NCBI GenBank assembly: GCA_018398585.1
Contig: JAGTTD010000010.1
Span: forward strand, 5,845,501-5,909,500
DNA length: 64,000 nucleotides
DNA from: Simmondsia chinensis
Taxonomy: Eukaryota; Streptophyta; Magnoliopsida; Caryophyllales; Simmondsiaceae
Direction of reading: 5' to 3'
Every line of letters begins with the position of its first letter. Positions within the stretch are counted from its first letter, which is position 1. Below, piece after piece: positions 21,660 to 33,194 of this stretch. The notes under the pieces are model-generated. The model worked only from the letters and a program-made list of their open reading frames with translations, made no database searches and was not told where the DNA came from. Both the position numbers and the translations under genes were made by a program.

Positions 21660-22500
21660 ATGACCAACATGGACTTAACTCATGCGAGCCACCAAGGGCA
21701 TCCACTTGAGCCTCAAAATTAGAAGTCATTGTTTAAATGCAATGGTTGTGGCATGAATGGCACTGGGCCAAGATATGAATGTCAATGTTGCAACAGCTTC
21801 AATTTGCATGGAGAGTGCATGTTTCCTTCTCACAAAATTACCCTTGACTTGCTTGGAAGCAAGTACAAGTTCGAGTTCCACAATCGGCCCCCTCCACCTG
21901 GTAACAGATGTTGTGATGCTTGTGGTAAAGATGTCACAGGTTTCCTATACCACTGTCGTGGAACAGGATGGGATCTTCATCCTCATTGCGCTCAATTGAA
22001 GAATGAGATTTGGATTTCTGATGTGTTGTTTAAGCTGCGGAACGGTGCTAAGTTGAAGTGCCAGTACTGCAATAGAGCAAGACTTAAAGGTTTGTTAAAT
22101 GTTCTCATAGCTTTATAGACTTGTAACTTGATGTCTTCCTTTATTTACATTAGAAAACATCTTCTTTTGAATTATTAATGAAGATTGATACTAATATCAA
22201 AAAGGTAGCACAAAGAATATTCTTGGCTGGTCCTATGTATGGGACAATAATACTAAGTTTCGTGTCTATTGTGTCATGAAGATGGCCATGGATAACCCTA
22301 GCTTCACCTCTACTGGGGATCACTCTATGGCACTCGAGACCATGGATCTACCTCTCCAAGTTAATCCCACAAGAAAAGGCTCGTCAAGACTTAACAAGTT
22401 CTTGAAGGTATTAAAGGTGTTAATAAAGATGGTTGTATCGATTGTTATTGGAGATCCAACGACGATTCTTGCTTCTGCAGCAGTCGAACTATTCTCTTAG
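21660..22500 (+). pseudogene. DC1-domain (C1-like zinc finger) gene, two exons, one in-frame stop
   Basis: Exon 1 is 21660-22089 and exon 2 is 22205-22500; the intron 22090-22204 has GT and AG borders and keeps phase 1. Exon 1 reads MTNMDLTHASHQGHPLEPQN, then TAG (21720-21722, codon 21), then in the same frame SLFKCNGCG, YECQCCNSFNLHGEC and the second DC1 motif RCCDACGKDVTGF, YHCRGTGWDLHPHCAQL. The Cys/His pattern of the family is complete apart from the stop, which replaces a residue between the leading His-Pro and the first Cys pair. Exon 2 has GWSYVWDN and VYCVMKMAMDN, typical of the C-terminus of short DC1 proteins. The family binds zinc and is linked to plant stress and hormone responses; the exact role is unknown. 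Either a recent null allele or a pseudogene. Confidence 0.78.
22090..22204 (+). other. Intron of the DC1 gene
   Basis: 115 bp, donor AAG/GTTTGT and acceptor AAAAAG/GTAGC. A second AG four bases later would shift the frame. The exon phases fit only with the first acceptor. Confidence 0.7.
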
Positions 22501-23954
22501 AATAGGATTTACTATGGTTATATTTTAAGGTCTTACATAGAAGTGAAATTCTATCTTACTTATTGTGTTTAAAATTTTAAATTATACCTTCATTCATATC
22601 ATGTAAATACAGGTGTGCCAGCCATATGTCGAGTGTAAAGAGACGATAGATATTTGTATGAGTAGTACCTATATATGGAGATGTGTGTGTGTTGACAATA
22701 ATGTGTTTGTGAGTTTGTATATAAGTTTGATTTGCGAGCATAAGAGGTAAATAAAAGAAAAAGCTCCTAGAGTGGGTTTGTAAGTTTTTGTGTCCCAAAG
22801 TTGCTATTGAGTTGTGGCCAGTTGAGTTATGTAATTCCACACATATTTATGTGCGCCTTTGGTTGTATTGGGTTTTTCTTCCTTTTCTTTCTTTTGCCTA
22901 AGTAGAGAATGCATCCAAAAAACTTGACAGTGAAATTTAGTAAGACAGTTAGCTAATGAGTAATCAAAATTCGAACTTTAAGATGAAAATAGGAATTCAA
23001 GATAGAAAAAACTGAATCCAGAAGCAAGAACTTGAGACTTTGAAAATTCCTTGATCTTGATCTAGGCTAATCTACGGCTACAATGGAATCAAGATTGATC
23101 TTGAACAGGAACACTCTTGAGTGAATGGATCCAATCACAAACACGAGTAATATCAATCTTGAGATGGATTATCTAGAACCAAAACACGTTGAAGCTCGAA
23201 CTCGAACAATCAATAGCAGAAGTAGCCAAGTAGTATGAAAAACAAAATAGTAAAATAAGGATCAAACTGAAAACCTCCATGTCTCATAGCTTAGCACATA
23301 TGCCCCGTATTGGTACAATGGGATGGGGCATCTGAGTTTCTGTGTTAACACGGTGCACAACTTTAGAAGAGAGAGACTAGAATATGTCCTAATTTGATGA
23401 GTATGAAGCAAGAGGTACCTTAAGCAGAGATGTATGGAGAAAGCGGTGAATGGATTTTAGAGAAGACAGCATAATGAGTTTCTATGTATTTTCTAAGCTC
23501 CCAAGGTAATATATTTTTTGGCCAAAGATTCACCCATTGGCTAGTTAAGGAAATGGCACAAATCATGCTTTGTTATGGAAGGAAGGTGAATGTGGTAGAG
23601 TGAGTGGATACTTTTGATAGTGAACCTCGAGCTTGGACTAAAATTTCGTTCTTTTCCAATTCTTTCGCGACGAATGTAATGTCAAACAAACATAAACACT
23701 AAAATTTAGGTCATAAAAATCCACACCACATTGTACCAAGACATGCCAGTTGGCTGAATCCAGCACGATGGGGCAAGGCACACAGTTGCGTGGCTCTCAT
23801 GGGCTACTATGGGCCCTCAAGACTCTCCCAATTGAAGTAAGGGAGAAGTGTATACAGTGATTTACCCACTTCTACATTTTGTATTAGGATATAGGTTCTC
23901 AAGCAAAAATAAGACACCCATTTCTAACAAAAGTCACCAAGTACACTGTACATG
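22501..23954. other. Non-coding DNA, nothing recognised
   Basis: Contains short chance frames only. 22980-23260 is rich in tcttgatc and ttgaactc-like motifs in both orientations, possibly LTR debris, but no partner copy is found in the window. Confidence 0.4.
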
Positions 23955-23963
23955 GATATATGC

Positions 23964-24708
23964 GACTCTTTTTTTTTTTTTGCAAAATAACCTAATTTAA
24001 AAAAAATTTTAAAATTATTTTGCAAAATGACTCGTTTTGTCAAAAAAGGTGAAAAGGCGCCGTTTGCCCTCCCAAACGGCCCCTTTAAGTAAGAGGCGCC
24101 GTTTAAGGGAGATCACGAGTAGGGGTGTTTCAAACGGCGCCTTTACGGAAATCCAATGAGAAAAGCCGTTTCAAACGACGCCTCTAAGGGAATCTCCGGT
24201 TAGAGCTATTTCAAACGGCGCCTCTAAGGAAATCTAATGAGAAAATCCATTTCAAGCAACGCCTACCTTTAAAAGGTAAAATTCACACTTTCTTACATCG
24301 TCAATACCTCTTCATGTGCAAAATAAATTCCTCCGTTAATATTCGTGTTACTTTTCAAAATGTATAGTATAAATAATATAATTATGGTATAAATCTTGAG
24401 GAGGATCTACGACTAGGTTCATCATGATCTTCGGATGAAGCTCTAAACTCTTGATGAACCAAAAAACTGCGTCGTAGAGGACGTTCACCTCGCCTTCCAC
24501 GTCTACTTCCTTCGGTGCGATTAAATAAGCGATAGTCAATACCTTGTTGTTCACAAACGGCGCCTCTGTGTGCTTATATGAACGTCGTCTTTACTTAAAG
24601 GCGCCGTTTTACTTTTTCTGACAAAACAGGTCATTTTACAAAATAATTTTAGAACTAGGTTACTTTTTTAAAATTTTTTTTAAATTAGAATAGTTTGCAA
24701 AAAAAGTC
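23964..24708. mobile_element. Non-autonomous Mutator-like element (MULE) with a perfect 9-bp target duplication
   Basis: The 9-mer GATATATGC flanks the element at 23955-23963 and 24709-24717. The termini are GACTCTTTTTTTTTT and, inverted, GACTTTTTTTGCAAA, and the arms stay similar for about 100 bp (GCAAAATAACCTAATTT against GCAAACTATTCTAATTT, then the CAAAATGAC and GTTTTGTCA blocks). The interior carries many copies of AAACGGCGCC-like sequence in both orientations and a captured piece of a PMD gene. 745 bp is too short for a transposase. Confidence 0.88.
24360..24545 (-). pseudogene. PMD-gene C-terminal fragment inside the MULE
   Basis: On the minus strand one frame reads YRLFNRTEGSRRGRRGERP, then RRSFLVHQEF and DEPSRRSSSRFIP, parallel to YRLFGAPP, EGSRRERPRHSFSVH and GEPRRRSTSHFVP at the end of the PMD gene of the larger MULE (28833-29100). 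Only this last-exon portion is present. It is either a deletion derivative of a related MULE or a captured fragment. Confidence 0.75.
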
Positions 24709-24945
24709 GATATATGCAGTAAGAACGTGGATCAAAACTTCATAACATATAAAAATACAAAGACTGCACATTAAGCTTTGAACATTCCTTAGTAGTTCCA
24801 CGTAAAATGTGCAGTTTAATTAGCAGAGATAACAGATTCCGCTTCCAGGGTGATGTGCTTTCTTATTCTTATGTCCGAACGCAGAGTTGTGAGCTTAGCG
24901 TGCAGCATTAGAAGCATCCAATGTTGTCATTTGCCATTTGTGCTT

Positions 24946-25317
24946 TGTTTGATAATTGGGTAAAGGGGCATAAAGGGGGATAAAGATGAAAAGGGTATAG
25001 GAGAAGAGGTTAAAATAATATTCTATCCTTATTTGAATATGTCAAATTAAGAGGGGTAAGGGTAAAGAGGGTAAATGAATTACCCTTGTTGGCAATTAGG
25101 TCAAGGGATAAGAGTAAAGAGAGTTATAATTTAAATAAGGGTAAAAGTATCCAAAATTTTTTAAAAATTACCCTTATCCCCCTTAAAGAGGGAGGGGGGG
25201 GGGGGGGGGGTAAGAAATTACCCCCATTACCCCTCGAACAAATTTGTCAAATAGGGGTAAAAAATGACCCCCTTTTCCCTTACCTCCATTTACCCCTCTT
25301 TATCCCGTTACCAAACA
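24946..25317. mobile_element. TIR element candidate, 372 bp
   Basis: The left end TGTTTGATAATTGGGTAAAG and inverted right end TGTTTGGTAACGGGATAAAG match at 17 of 20 positions. The arms are rich in GGGTAA on the left and TTACCC on the right. A 17-G run lies at 25194-25210. No target duplication is visible, so the family stays open. Confidence 0.5.
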
Positions 25318-25336
25318 GGGGGTTAAGCTCAACTAA

Positions 25337-26051
25337 GGCTCCGTTTGTTTCAACTAAAGTACTTTTCCCACAAAAAATGTTTTTCCTTTGGAAAAAGTTT
25401 TCCATGGAAAATGATATTCCAGTTGAGGTTTTCTATTATTTATTTCAACGGAAAACATGTTTTCACATTTCAATATTCCTTGCTTATTTTAAAGAAATCA
25501 TCTTATACCTAGTTATAGGACAATATAAGTAGCAATATAATATATTTAAAATTATTTAAACTCTGTGTGGTTGTAGAATTGTTACTAAGATACCCTCAGA
25601 TTTGAGCATTTATTACATATCATGACATTTGAATGTATATAAATACGTACTCTGGAGTTGAATATTTTATCACTCGGGTACATCAAAATTTGACGAATTT
25701 TTGTAAAAATCTGACCAAATATAAAAGTGCTAATATAATATATAATTACGATAATATTTACAAGTTATATCAATATTTTTAGCAAATTATGATAAAAAGT
25801 TCATCGTATATTAATGTAAAAACTACTTAAATATGGTCGAAATCATATACTATGTTAGCATCTTTTAGGAAAAACCTAATGAGAATACTTATATATTGTC
25901 GAAATTATGTTTGTAGATCACTCAGAATGATGACTTTCCCTCTTTTAAAAGAGAAGTCATTTTCCTCCATTTGAACCAATCTTGTGCCAAACAATGAAAA
26001 AGGGGAAAACCACTTCCTGGAATGTGGTTCTCTCCCTAAACAAACGGAGCC
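25337..26051. mobile_element. PIF/Harbinger-like non-autonomous element, TAA target duplication
   Basis: The perfect 14-bp inverted termini GGCTCCGTTTGTTT (left) and AAACAAACGGAGCC (right) are flanked by TAA at 25334-25336 and 26052-26054, as expected for PIF/Harbinger (Tourist-like) insertion. An AT-rich stretch at 25560-25890 resembles the MITE at 6781 and may be a nested insert. There is no transposase frame. Because GGCTCCGTTTG-type ends are also known in hAT elements, the superfamily call depends on the 3-bp duplication. Confidence 0.7.
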
Positions 26052-26164
26052 TAAGAGATGAAATTCATATATTTTGATTGAAAAAAAGGGGGAAAAAAAA
26101 AACAGTTGTGATTTAAAAAATAAATAAATAAATAAATAGTTGTGATTTGAGACCTTTTCCACCT

Positions 26165-26622
26165 AAATCTAATGGAGGAGATGGCTTTAGATAAAGCACG
26201 ATGGAGGGCTAGCATAGGGGGGTAGCGGATGTGGTGGCGTAGAGCAGTGTGATGAGTGACTGGTAGTTTAAGATTTCTAGGCAGTCATAACCCCAGGTAG
26301 TGCACTTATTTGTTGTTTAGTTGCTTCCCGATTATTTGTCTATTATTGGCCATGTACTATATGCTTTACTATGTGCCTTGTACTTGTCTTTTGTGGGGTA
26401 TATTTTATACTGCTAGTTTAAAGCGGTATCCTAAGCTAATTCTTTGTGGTTTCCATAGTTTCCAGGATACCATGTTCTCATGACTACTCGATCTTCAGGA
26501 TGGGGGTCCTCGGAAACAGCCCATCTTCCACTCGGAAGTGGGAAGGCTGCGTAAATCCACCCCCACAGACCCTGCTTCGTGCAGGAGCCTCTGTGGCACT
26601 TGAACTGTTGTTTTTGTTGTTG
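26165..26622 (+). mobile_element. 5'-truncated RTE LINE
   Basis: It starts within the last codons of the RTE ORF (gatggagggctagcatagg is shared with the 3' end of the RTE at 36363-40530, near 36760), runs through the 3' UTR, and ends with tcctcggaaacagcccatc, the aggctgcgtaaatccaccc block and a TTG-repeat tail at 26607-26622. No clear target duplication is seen. Confidence 0.75.
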
Positions 26623-28438
26623 ATGATTTGTGACATTTTTTTGCAATAAACAATCTTTCCATGTCATGATATCTGTTCTTTATTTTTTCATCAATGGCAT
26701 GCCAAATGCCGGAGGCCACATCATTTCATCAAAATATTATATGATTCTCTTCATTTTTTTCCCCTAATAATTAGCGACATGATCTCAATACAAAACGGCA
26801 ACTCGTCTAAATGAGGTCATAGCTAACCTGTATAAAAGCGGAAATCAAGAAGTAAATACATAGAAGTTAAGACAAAATGGAACAATCGGACAAAAACTAA
26901 ACACAAAAACAGAGAGACATGGAAGAATCAAACAGGCACTATCTTCTACGTGAGGAAAGCAAAATTCATAAATATTAACTGTGTTTTCAAAAACATCATT
27001 AAGGTCGAAGTTCTACTTTAAAAAGTGCCTTGTAGCATCTTTTGAAGTAAGGAAATCTTCCACTCCATACACCATTTTTCGTGTATCAAGAAGATGTTTG
27101 GAAATAACTTTGTACTTCTGAGATCACTCGAACTTTTCACTTTATTGATTTTGGAAAAGCACAATTCACTAGAAAAATAGTATTTGCGTTTGACCGCATG
27201 TTAATGACATCCATATATAAGAACAAGAAGCCTAGAGTGCGGAACATCGAGGCATCTACTCAATGCATCCCCACCCCATAAAAATATGACACCTCAGGTT
27301 TTGAGCATCTACGATGTGTTTGTTCCCAAATAATTCTAAGACGACGAAAATACGGAAATAAATGGAAGATAAAAGAAGGAATTCTAATTTTTCCCCTTCG
27401 TTTGGGAATAGAGGGGAGTTTAAAGGAAAAGATGAGACGTAAGCCATATAAAAGAAGAGAAGAAAAAGATTATGGAGTAAGAAGTAACTTTACACGTAGA
27501 AGTGTTCAATTACATGTATGCACCATAAACTTAAATTGGTCAGTTCAGGCCCTGGTGAAACGAAAAAAATAATATTATATAAAATTATTAATTATATTGA
27601 TTAATTAATTAATTTTATTTTTATAGTTATTTATCTTTAATTATAGTATATATGTGTACAAATTTAGTTACTTGTTAAAATGTGTGCAGTTCCTGATTTA
27701 GTTCTGAGGTTTTATATTACTTTAGTTAATGATTGAGTGAAAGTAGAAGTAACAATTGAGACATCTGGATCAGGTTCGGGATGAGTTTGAGTCAAGTTAT
27801 TCCAGGTTTGGTTCACTATTGTTTTAAGTTGTCCTGGGCTTGGACGAATCCCGGAGTTAAGTTGTACGGGTTTCGAGTCATCATAAGTTTATTATTTCAT
27901 GCCTTTGGGGCACAAGTTAATTACAAAAGTCTAAATTATATTTCCAATAATTTATATTTTGACCTACATGTTCATTTCACTACTAATATAGATTGTACAG
28001 GTTGGGTTCAAGTTATGATCATTTTTTGTCGAGATGGTTCAGGTCAATGGTGAGTTGAATAAAGTCAAACTGAATATCGAGCAGTTTCAAGTTAAGCGAA
28101 AAGTGAGTTGAGTGAATTTAGATCAAGCCATTTCAATTTTCGACTTAATTATTTAAGACAAATTGTCATTTTAAATTGGGTCGAATTGCGTGTTGATCCT
28201 GTTAGATTTTTGAATCGGGACGGATTTGTTACATTTAATTAAAAGACTTATGTTATATAAAAGAAAAAAATAATATAATATATATAAAATAAAACTATAA
28301 TTTTAATTATAGTATATATATATATATTATAATTAATTTATTTGTACTATAAAATATAAAAATAAAATATAAAAATAAATATAATAATAACAAAAAGTAA
28401 AAAAGTGCGGATGAAAGACAATAGAAGAGGCAATTAGA
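26623..28438. other. Non-coding AT-rich DNA
   Basis: Nothing can be supported. 27770-28240 has repeated gggttcaagtt-like and ggtcgaattg-like motifs that resemble the interior of the hAT at 34100, perhaps an old relative. Confidence 0.4.
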
Positions 28439-28832
28439 AGAATAAATTACCAAAGTGGGACCATTTGCAAAAAAATTTACTAAAATGGCATAGTTGAAAA
28501 AATATTTACCAAAATGGCACACTTTACTGTAGTGTCAATAGAAAACATCATTTCAAACGGCGTTCGATAAGCAGTGTTATTCGTTAGCTGTCGCGTCCCT
28601 TAGACGCAGGCGTACGGACGATGATCAAATTTTTATTATAGAAATACAGTTAATTTGTTAACATTATTTAATAAAATGATAAACCCTAAAATCCTCCTAA
28701 CTTAATTAACAACAAAATGATAAAATAAAGTATAAAAAAAATTTAGTAGAGTTACATTATTTAATGTATAAAGTAATAAAAAAGGAAAAAATGCATTGTA
28801 ATAATAGATTACAAAAAAATAAATAACGTAAG

Positions 28833-30903
28833 TTATGGTACAAAATGTGACGTCGATCTACGACGAGGTTCACCACGATGCTGTGAGGGTGAACCTTCCA
28901 TATGAACTGAAAAACTATGTCGCGGACGTTCACGTCTACTTCCTTCTGGAGGTTCACCACGATGCTGTGAGGGTGGAGCACCAAATAAACGGTAGCCAAA
29001 CTCTTCTTCTTGCATAGCCTGTTCAAATTGATATCGTTCACTGGCAACATCTATTGCGGTACTGCAAGCAGTTAGCCATTCTGTAGAGACAGACTCTACA
29101 GTGTGGCCAACAGTATTACGTACCTTTTGAACTGCCATTTTAGCATGCTTTTTAAGAACATCGACCTAGAAAATAGTACATTCAAATGTTAACGAAACAT
29201 ATTGTGGAATAAGTAAAGAGACAAATGTTGTAAAAGTGCTTACTACACGTTGAATTTGGTTGCCACTTGGATTATAACGAAGCCGGGATGGACGCTGAAC
29301 ATATACTTCACGCCGTACTATATAACGCCTAGTGATAGAGTTGTACCGACACATGTAATCTGTAGGCGATGTAGGAGGCTGACGTACTTTGGCTATATAA
29401 TCCATTCGTGTGTTCCATACCTCGATCCAGTTCGAATGGTAGACCTCCCAATTCTCGTCCCACCTGCCCGAACGAGATGTATTGTGCAAGGAGTCAAGGG
29501 TGTCGATGTGATCCGGGATATGTTGCGTTAATCCAAACTGACACAACACTCTATCAGGGCAATGCAGCTCTACAATGCCAAAGCATATCATTGGTCCCTG
29601 ATATCACCAAATATGACGACCCTCGACACAAATCGCAGGCAAGGTGCTTAACCGAGATTGCCTGTAAGGCGTCCATTGAACCTAAGTGCAAGTAAAATAA
29701 CTTAGTTATTATATTAAATATTAACAATATATAATTGTGTCTGTTTTTATATATATACCCGGTGTGGCTCTTGGACATCAAGTTGGTCCCTATAGAAGGA
29801 TTGGCATTGCCTTGGATTCAGGTGGAATGTCAAGGACGCAACCCAGCTGATCAAGTACAAAATAAATTATTTTAATACATATATAATATTACATATACAT
29901 TAAATCAAGATGTACAAAATATTTTTCCTTACTGAAATCCCAAAGGCGGCAATAGATCATTGACTGCAGGTGAAAGTGGACGGGGCACGGATATAAATGG
30001 TCGACCAATATGTAAATGTTCCCATGACCACAACTACACATGAAATGGCACATACGAATTAGGGATTTAATACATTAAAGAATTAAACATTAATATAAGT
30101 GACCGCCCATACCTGGAGCAATAAAACACACCCGCCGATTTGGGTGCGGCCTGCCATGCAACACTGGCACATTTGTCTGTATAGGTTGGCAAGAACAGCT
30201 GACCCCTAGCTGTGCTCACTACACCCCTCCATTTATGTCCAACTACCAGTGCTGTTGGTGAACAACAAGGAGGTGAACAAATTAAGGATGTAGCGTCTGG
30301 CGTGTTGTAACAACACCTGCTCATCAGCGTTGGGGGGGGGGGGGGGGGGGGGGGGGGGCTTGTGCACAAAGTTGCGCCAACCATGTACTTCTTACTAGGC
30401 TGCCCTTTATTGCTGATGCTGGGGGGGCTGCACCCAATAAATAATGACAGAGGTCCTGCCAATTGTAGGTAGTCCTACCAGTGACTGCTCGGCCGTTTAT
30501 AGGTAGACCTAGTAAGACGGCAACATCCTGCAGTGTTGGTGTCATCTCACCAACACGTAGGTGAAATGTATGGGTCTCCCGCCTCCACCTCTCTAACAAA
30601 GCTCCAATCAATGCGTTATCAATCTGGATGTGACCTACTTGGGCCACTCCAATGAATCCGGCTTGTACGGCATAAGGTCGTATTTGTGGGCGAAGGGTTG
30701 ATGGATGGTGAATCCTTACCCTGATCTCATCATTGCCCTGTAACACAAAGACATTAAATATATTAATCAACTATTTGAATAATTATAACTCAAAATTATA
30801 TGACAAATATCGATTAATAGCATACCCTTTCATTCCAAACATCCTCCGATCGATGACGCTCCTGAAGACGCAACACAGACCTGTCATCTGGGAGGGCTTT
30901 TGC
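28833..30903 (-). pseudogene. Plant mobile domain (PMD) gene, six exons, MAIN-like family
   Basis: Exons (minus): 30826-30903, 30113-30737, 29933-30033, 29759-29846, 29244-29681 and 28833-29165. All five introns have GT-AG borders and their phases agree (0, 0, 2, 0, 0). Exon 1 reads DDRSVLRLQERHRSEDVWNE; exon 2 RPYAVQAGFIGVAQVGHIQI and VGEMTPTLQDVAVLLGLP, the PMD core; its end QIGGCVLLLQ joins LWSWEHLHIGRPF of exon 3. Exon 5 carries the C-terminal PMD part (DRVLCQFGLTQHIPD) and exon 6 a basic Ser/Arg-rich tail. Damage: a 27-G run (30332-30358) and frame breaks in exon 2, and a TGA at 29604-29606. Host PMD proteins act in genome stability and silencing; what transposon copies do is unknown. 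A TGA at 30904-30906 closes exon 1 upstream and no start codon is visible. Confidence 0.82.
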
Positions 30904-32770
30904 TCACCATACCGAGCAGTCGATATATTGCATCGATAAAATGTCATCTCCAAAAGGGCAATTACTGAGAGGGCTCGTCCCACTTTCAAAACGCTGTTGA
31001 ACACTTCGGATATATTAGTGGTCATGTTGCCATATCGATAACCACCATCATACGAAAGTGCCCAACGTTCTTTAGGCTCCCGTTCAATCCACTCTCTGAT
31101 TTCATCACTGGCGTGTATGAAATGGTAATACAAAGCATCGAACTTCCTCCTAGAGGTTCCCTCGCCATCTCACTCAACTTCTTCTTCATTGTAGCGTTTT
31201 TAAATCTGTGATTGAAGTTACTAACAAGGTGGCGAGTGCAGTAACGATGCTGCCCTTCAGGCTCAGGCCAAATGATTGACATCCCATTCTTGATGCCAGC
31301 ATGTCGATCAGATATAATACATATCGGTTGGCGATCGCCAGTCACATATGTACGCAGACAAAACAGGAACCAACCCCAATTCCATGCATCCTCTTAGTCC
31401 ACAAGAGTAAAACACAATGAGTATATACCATTGTTAGTGTCAAATACGATAGCTACGAATAGCTTCCCCATATATTTCCCATATAAATGGGTGCCATCTA
31501 TACTAATAAGCGAACGGCAACTCTTGAATCCCTCAATAGATGCACCAAATGCCCAAAAAACTCCACGAAAGATTGCCTCATCTCCCACCACGCTTTTATA
31601 TTGCCAATCGACAATAGTGCCTGGATTTGACTGTTGCAATGCAGTGAGTAGCATCGGAAATGCATCCTCATGGGAGCCAAACAACCGCTCAATCACTTCC
31701 TGTTTTGCTATCCATGCCTTCCGATACGAAATGTTGTATCCATGTTGTTGTTGTACTGTTGCTCGAATTGCTGCAATATTCATTTTAAGATCAGCAGTCA
31801 TAATAGGTGACACTTTAGTAGCAACAAAATTTGATGTCAAGGCACGGTAATCTTCTGCCAATACAGTGGTAGAACATGTATGTGGCCCCCTCAAAACTGA
31901 AATCTCAAATGCCCCTAGTCTTTGTTTGAGCGCCCCATGTAAATACCACTTGCATTGCGGTGCTTGCACGCACCTTAGGGCTACGTAATTAGGCTTCGAC
32001 CGGTGCACTATATATTCAAGCTTGTTTTTTATGTGCCACTCCTTAACTGCATTGACTAGTTCTTTCTTCGTTTGGAACATTTGTCCCTCTTCCAAGACTG
32101 TTCCCGTTAACCGAATTCTTCTACTTTCCTCCCAGTCAGAACATACTGCCTGGTCTGCCCATGAGACATCTTCGAATTCAGGAACGGGAGCTTGGGCAAA
32201 TGAAGGCCCGACACCATCATCATTATCATGTAGTTCATCCTTCTCCTCCTCATCAAACCCCACATCTGCATCTTCATCGGATGCCTCGGAATCATTGTTG
32301 GCATAAGCCCTATCAAACATGGTTGTGCTTTCATTTGCAACCATTCCAGCAACCAGTGAAACGCCCACCATTGGACCTCTAGATGGACCTAATGCCTCAA
32401 CTACACTATGCGACACATGATGTTGAGCTCTTCCCGCAACATTCACCGCAATTGCATACAATTCTATGTATGTTGCCCTATTTTCTAAAGCCATTTCGAA
32501 CATAGACCTCAATACCGTTGGACAAACGATCTCAATAGGTGTGTATCGCATAGGATTGTGAGATAATAACATTCTCCATGTAATCGCAATATCAATTGTG
32601 TTATGATCCCAGCCAGTAAATTCATGCATCATTTCCTTCAAATCTGGAAGAGAAATTCCAGACTGCACCCTAAGTATAAACTGCCTTCCACCCATGTAAT
32701 CAACACTATCAACAGTTTGCACCGTATATCCATCATAATGACACAACAATGTGATTATGTTGTACGCCAT
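30783..32770 (-). pseudogene. MULE (mudrA-type) transposase gene, broken
   Basis: The start chosen is the ATG at 32770 (MAYNIITLLCHYDG). An N-terminal MULE region is followed by an acidic linker (about 32200-32300), then the MuDR zinc-binding-like block FQTKKELVNAVKEWHI, QAPQCKWYLHGAL. The catalytic core has SLISIDGTHLYGKY (first Asp near 31498) and CIISDRHAGIKNG (second Asp near 31309). A TAA interrupts FTLVD/EDAWNWGW near 31393 and a frameshift lies near 31160. The end reads EMTFYRCN and is then replaced by sequence that, in another frame, is PMD exon 1. The usual SWIM zinc finger is absent. The protein would cut and move the MULE. Confidence 0.83.
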
Positions 32771-32803
32771 AATTTGTAGACTGAGTCTCAAGTAAACATA
32801 CAA

Positions 32804-33180
32804 GGTAATATTAATAACATTACAGAGTATCTAACAATATTATATCAAACTAAGAAATGCAACATATTAACTCTGTATTATTCGTATAATATAAAACATA
32901 TGTCCCTTATTTTTTATCAAAATTACCGTTTTCTAATTATTTTTAATTCTACTTATATCATTCTATTCTCACCCATTTTTTCATAATAACAAATAAATTA
33001 TTATAGCAACCTTTTATTCAATATTATATTAAAAATTCTAAATTGCGTCTCTATATTGTATTTCCGTCTATGGGACGCCGTTTCTGACCCAAAACAGCTT
33101 ACCCGTGACCCCCTTGCAGCCTTCTTCTTCATCAAAACAGCTTACCCGTGATCCCATCTTTTCCCCGCGATTTTCATCCC
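32804..33180. other. Upstream flank of the MULE transposase gene
   Basis: AT-rich up to 33040, then GC-richer. The unit aaaacagcttacccgtga occurs twice (33090-33107 and 33137-33154). It may hold the transposase promoter, but no TATA box on the minus strand can be picked with confidence. Confidence 0.4.
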
Positions 33181-33194
33181 CTTCATCTTCACTT

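Larger units (their letters stand above)
28439..33100 (-). mobile_element. Mutator-like element with a transposase and a PMD gene
   Basis: Two minus-strand genes, a mudrA-type transposase (30783-32770) and a plant-mobile-domain gene (28833-30903), lie between flanks that carry the ACGGCGT/GACGCCGTTT motifs also found in the 23964 MULE. The right flank GACGCCGTTTCTGACCCAAA (33072-33091) resembles the inner part of that MULE's right arm. The outer inverted repeats and the 9-bp duplication could not be found, so both boundaries are approximate. PMD genes linked to MULEs are known in plants. Confidence 0.7.

Noticed and set aside
22577..22840. Minus-strand ORF of 87 codons
   Set aside because: No motif, AT-rich and low complexity, no homologous context.
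24348..24554. 68-codon minus-strand ORF as a separate gene
   Set aside because: It is a frame-shifted reading of the PMD C-terminal fragment; the neighbouring frame matches the PMD tail better.
32022..32382. Plus-strand and alternate-frame ORFs opposite the MULE transposase
   Set aside because: Shadows of the acidic linker of the transposase; no independent motif.
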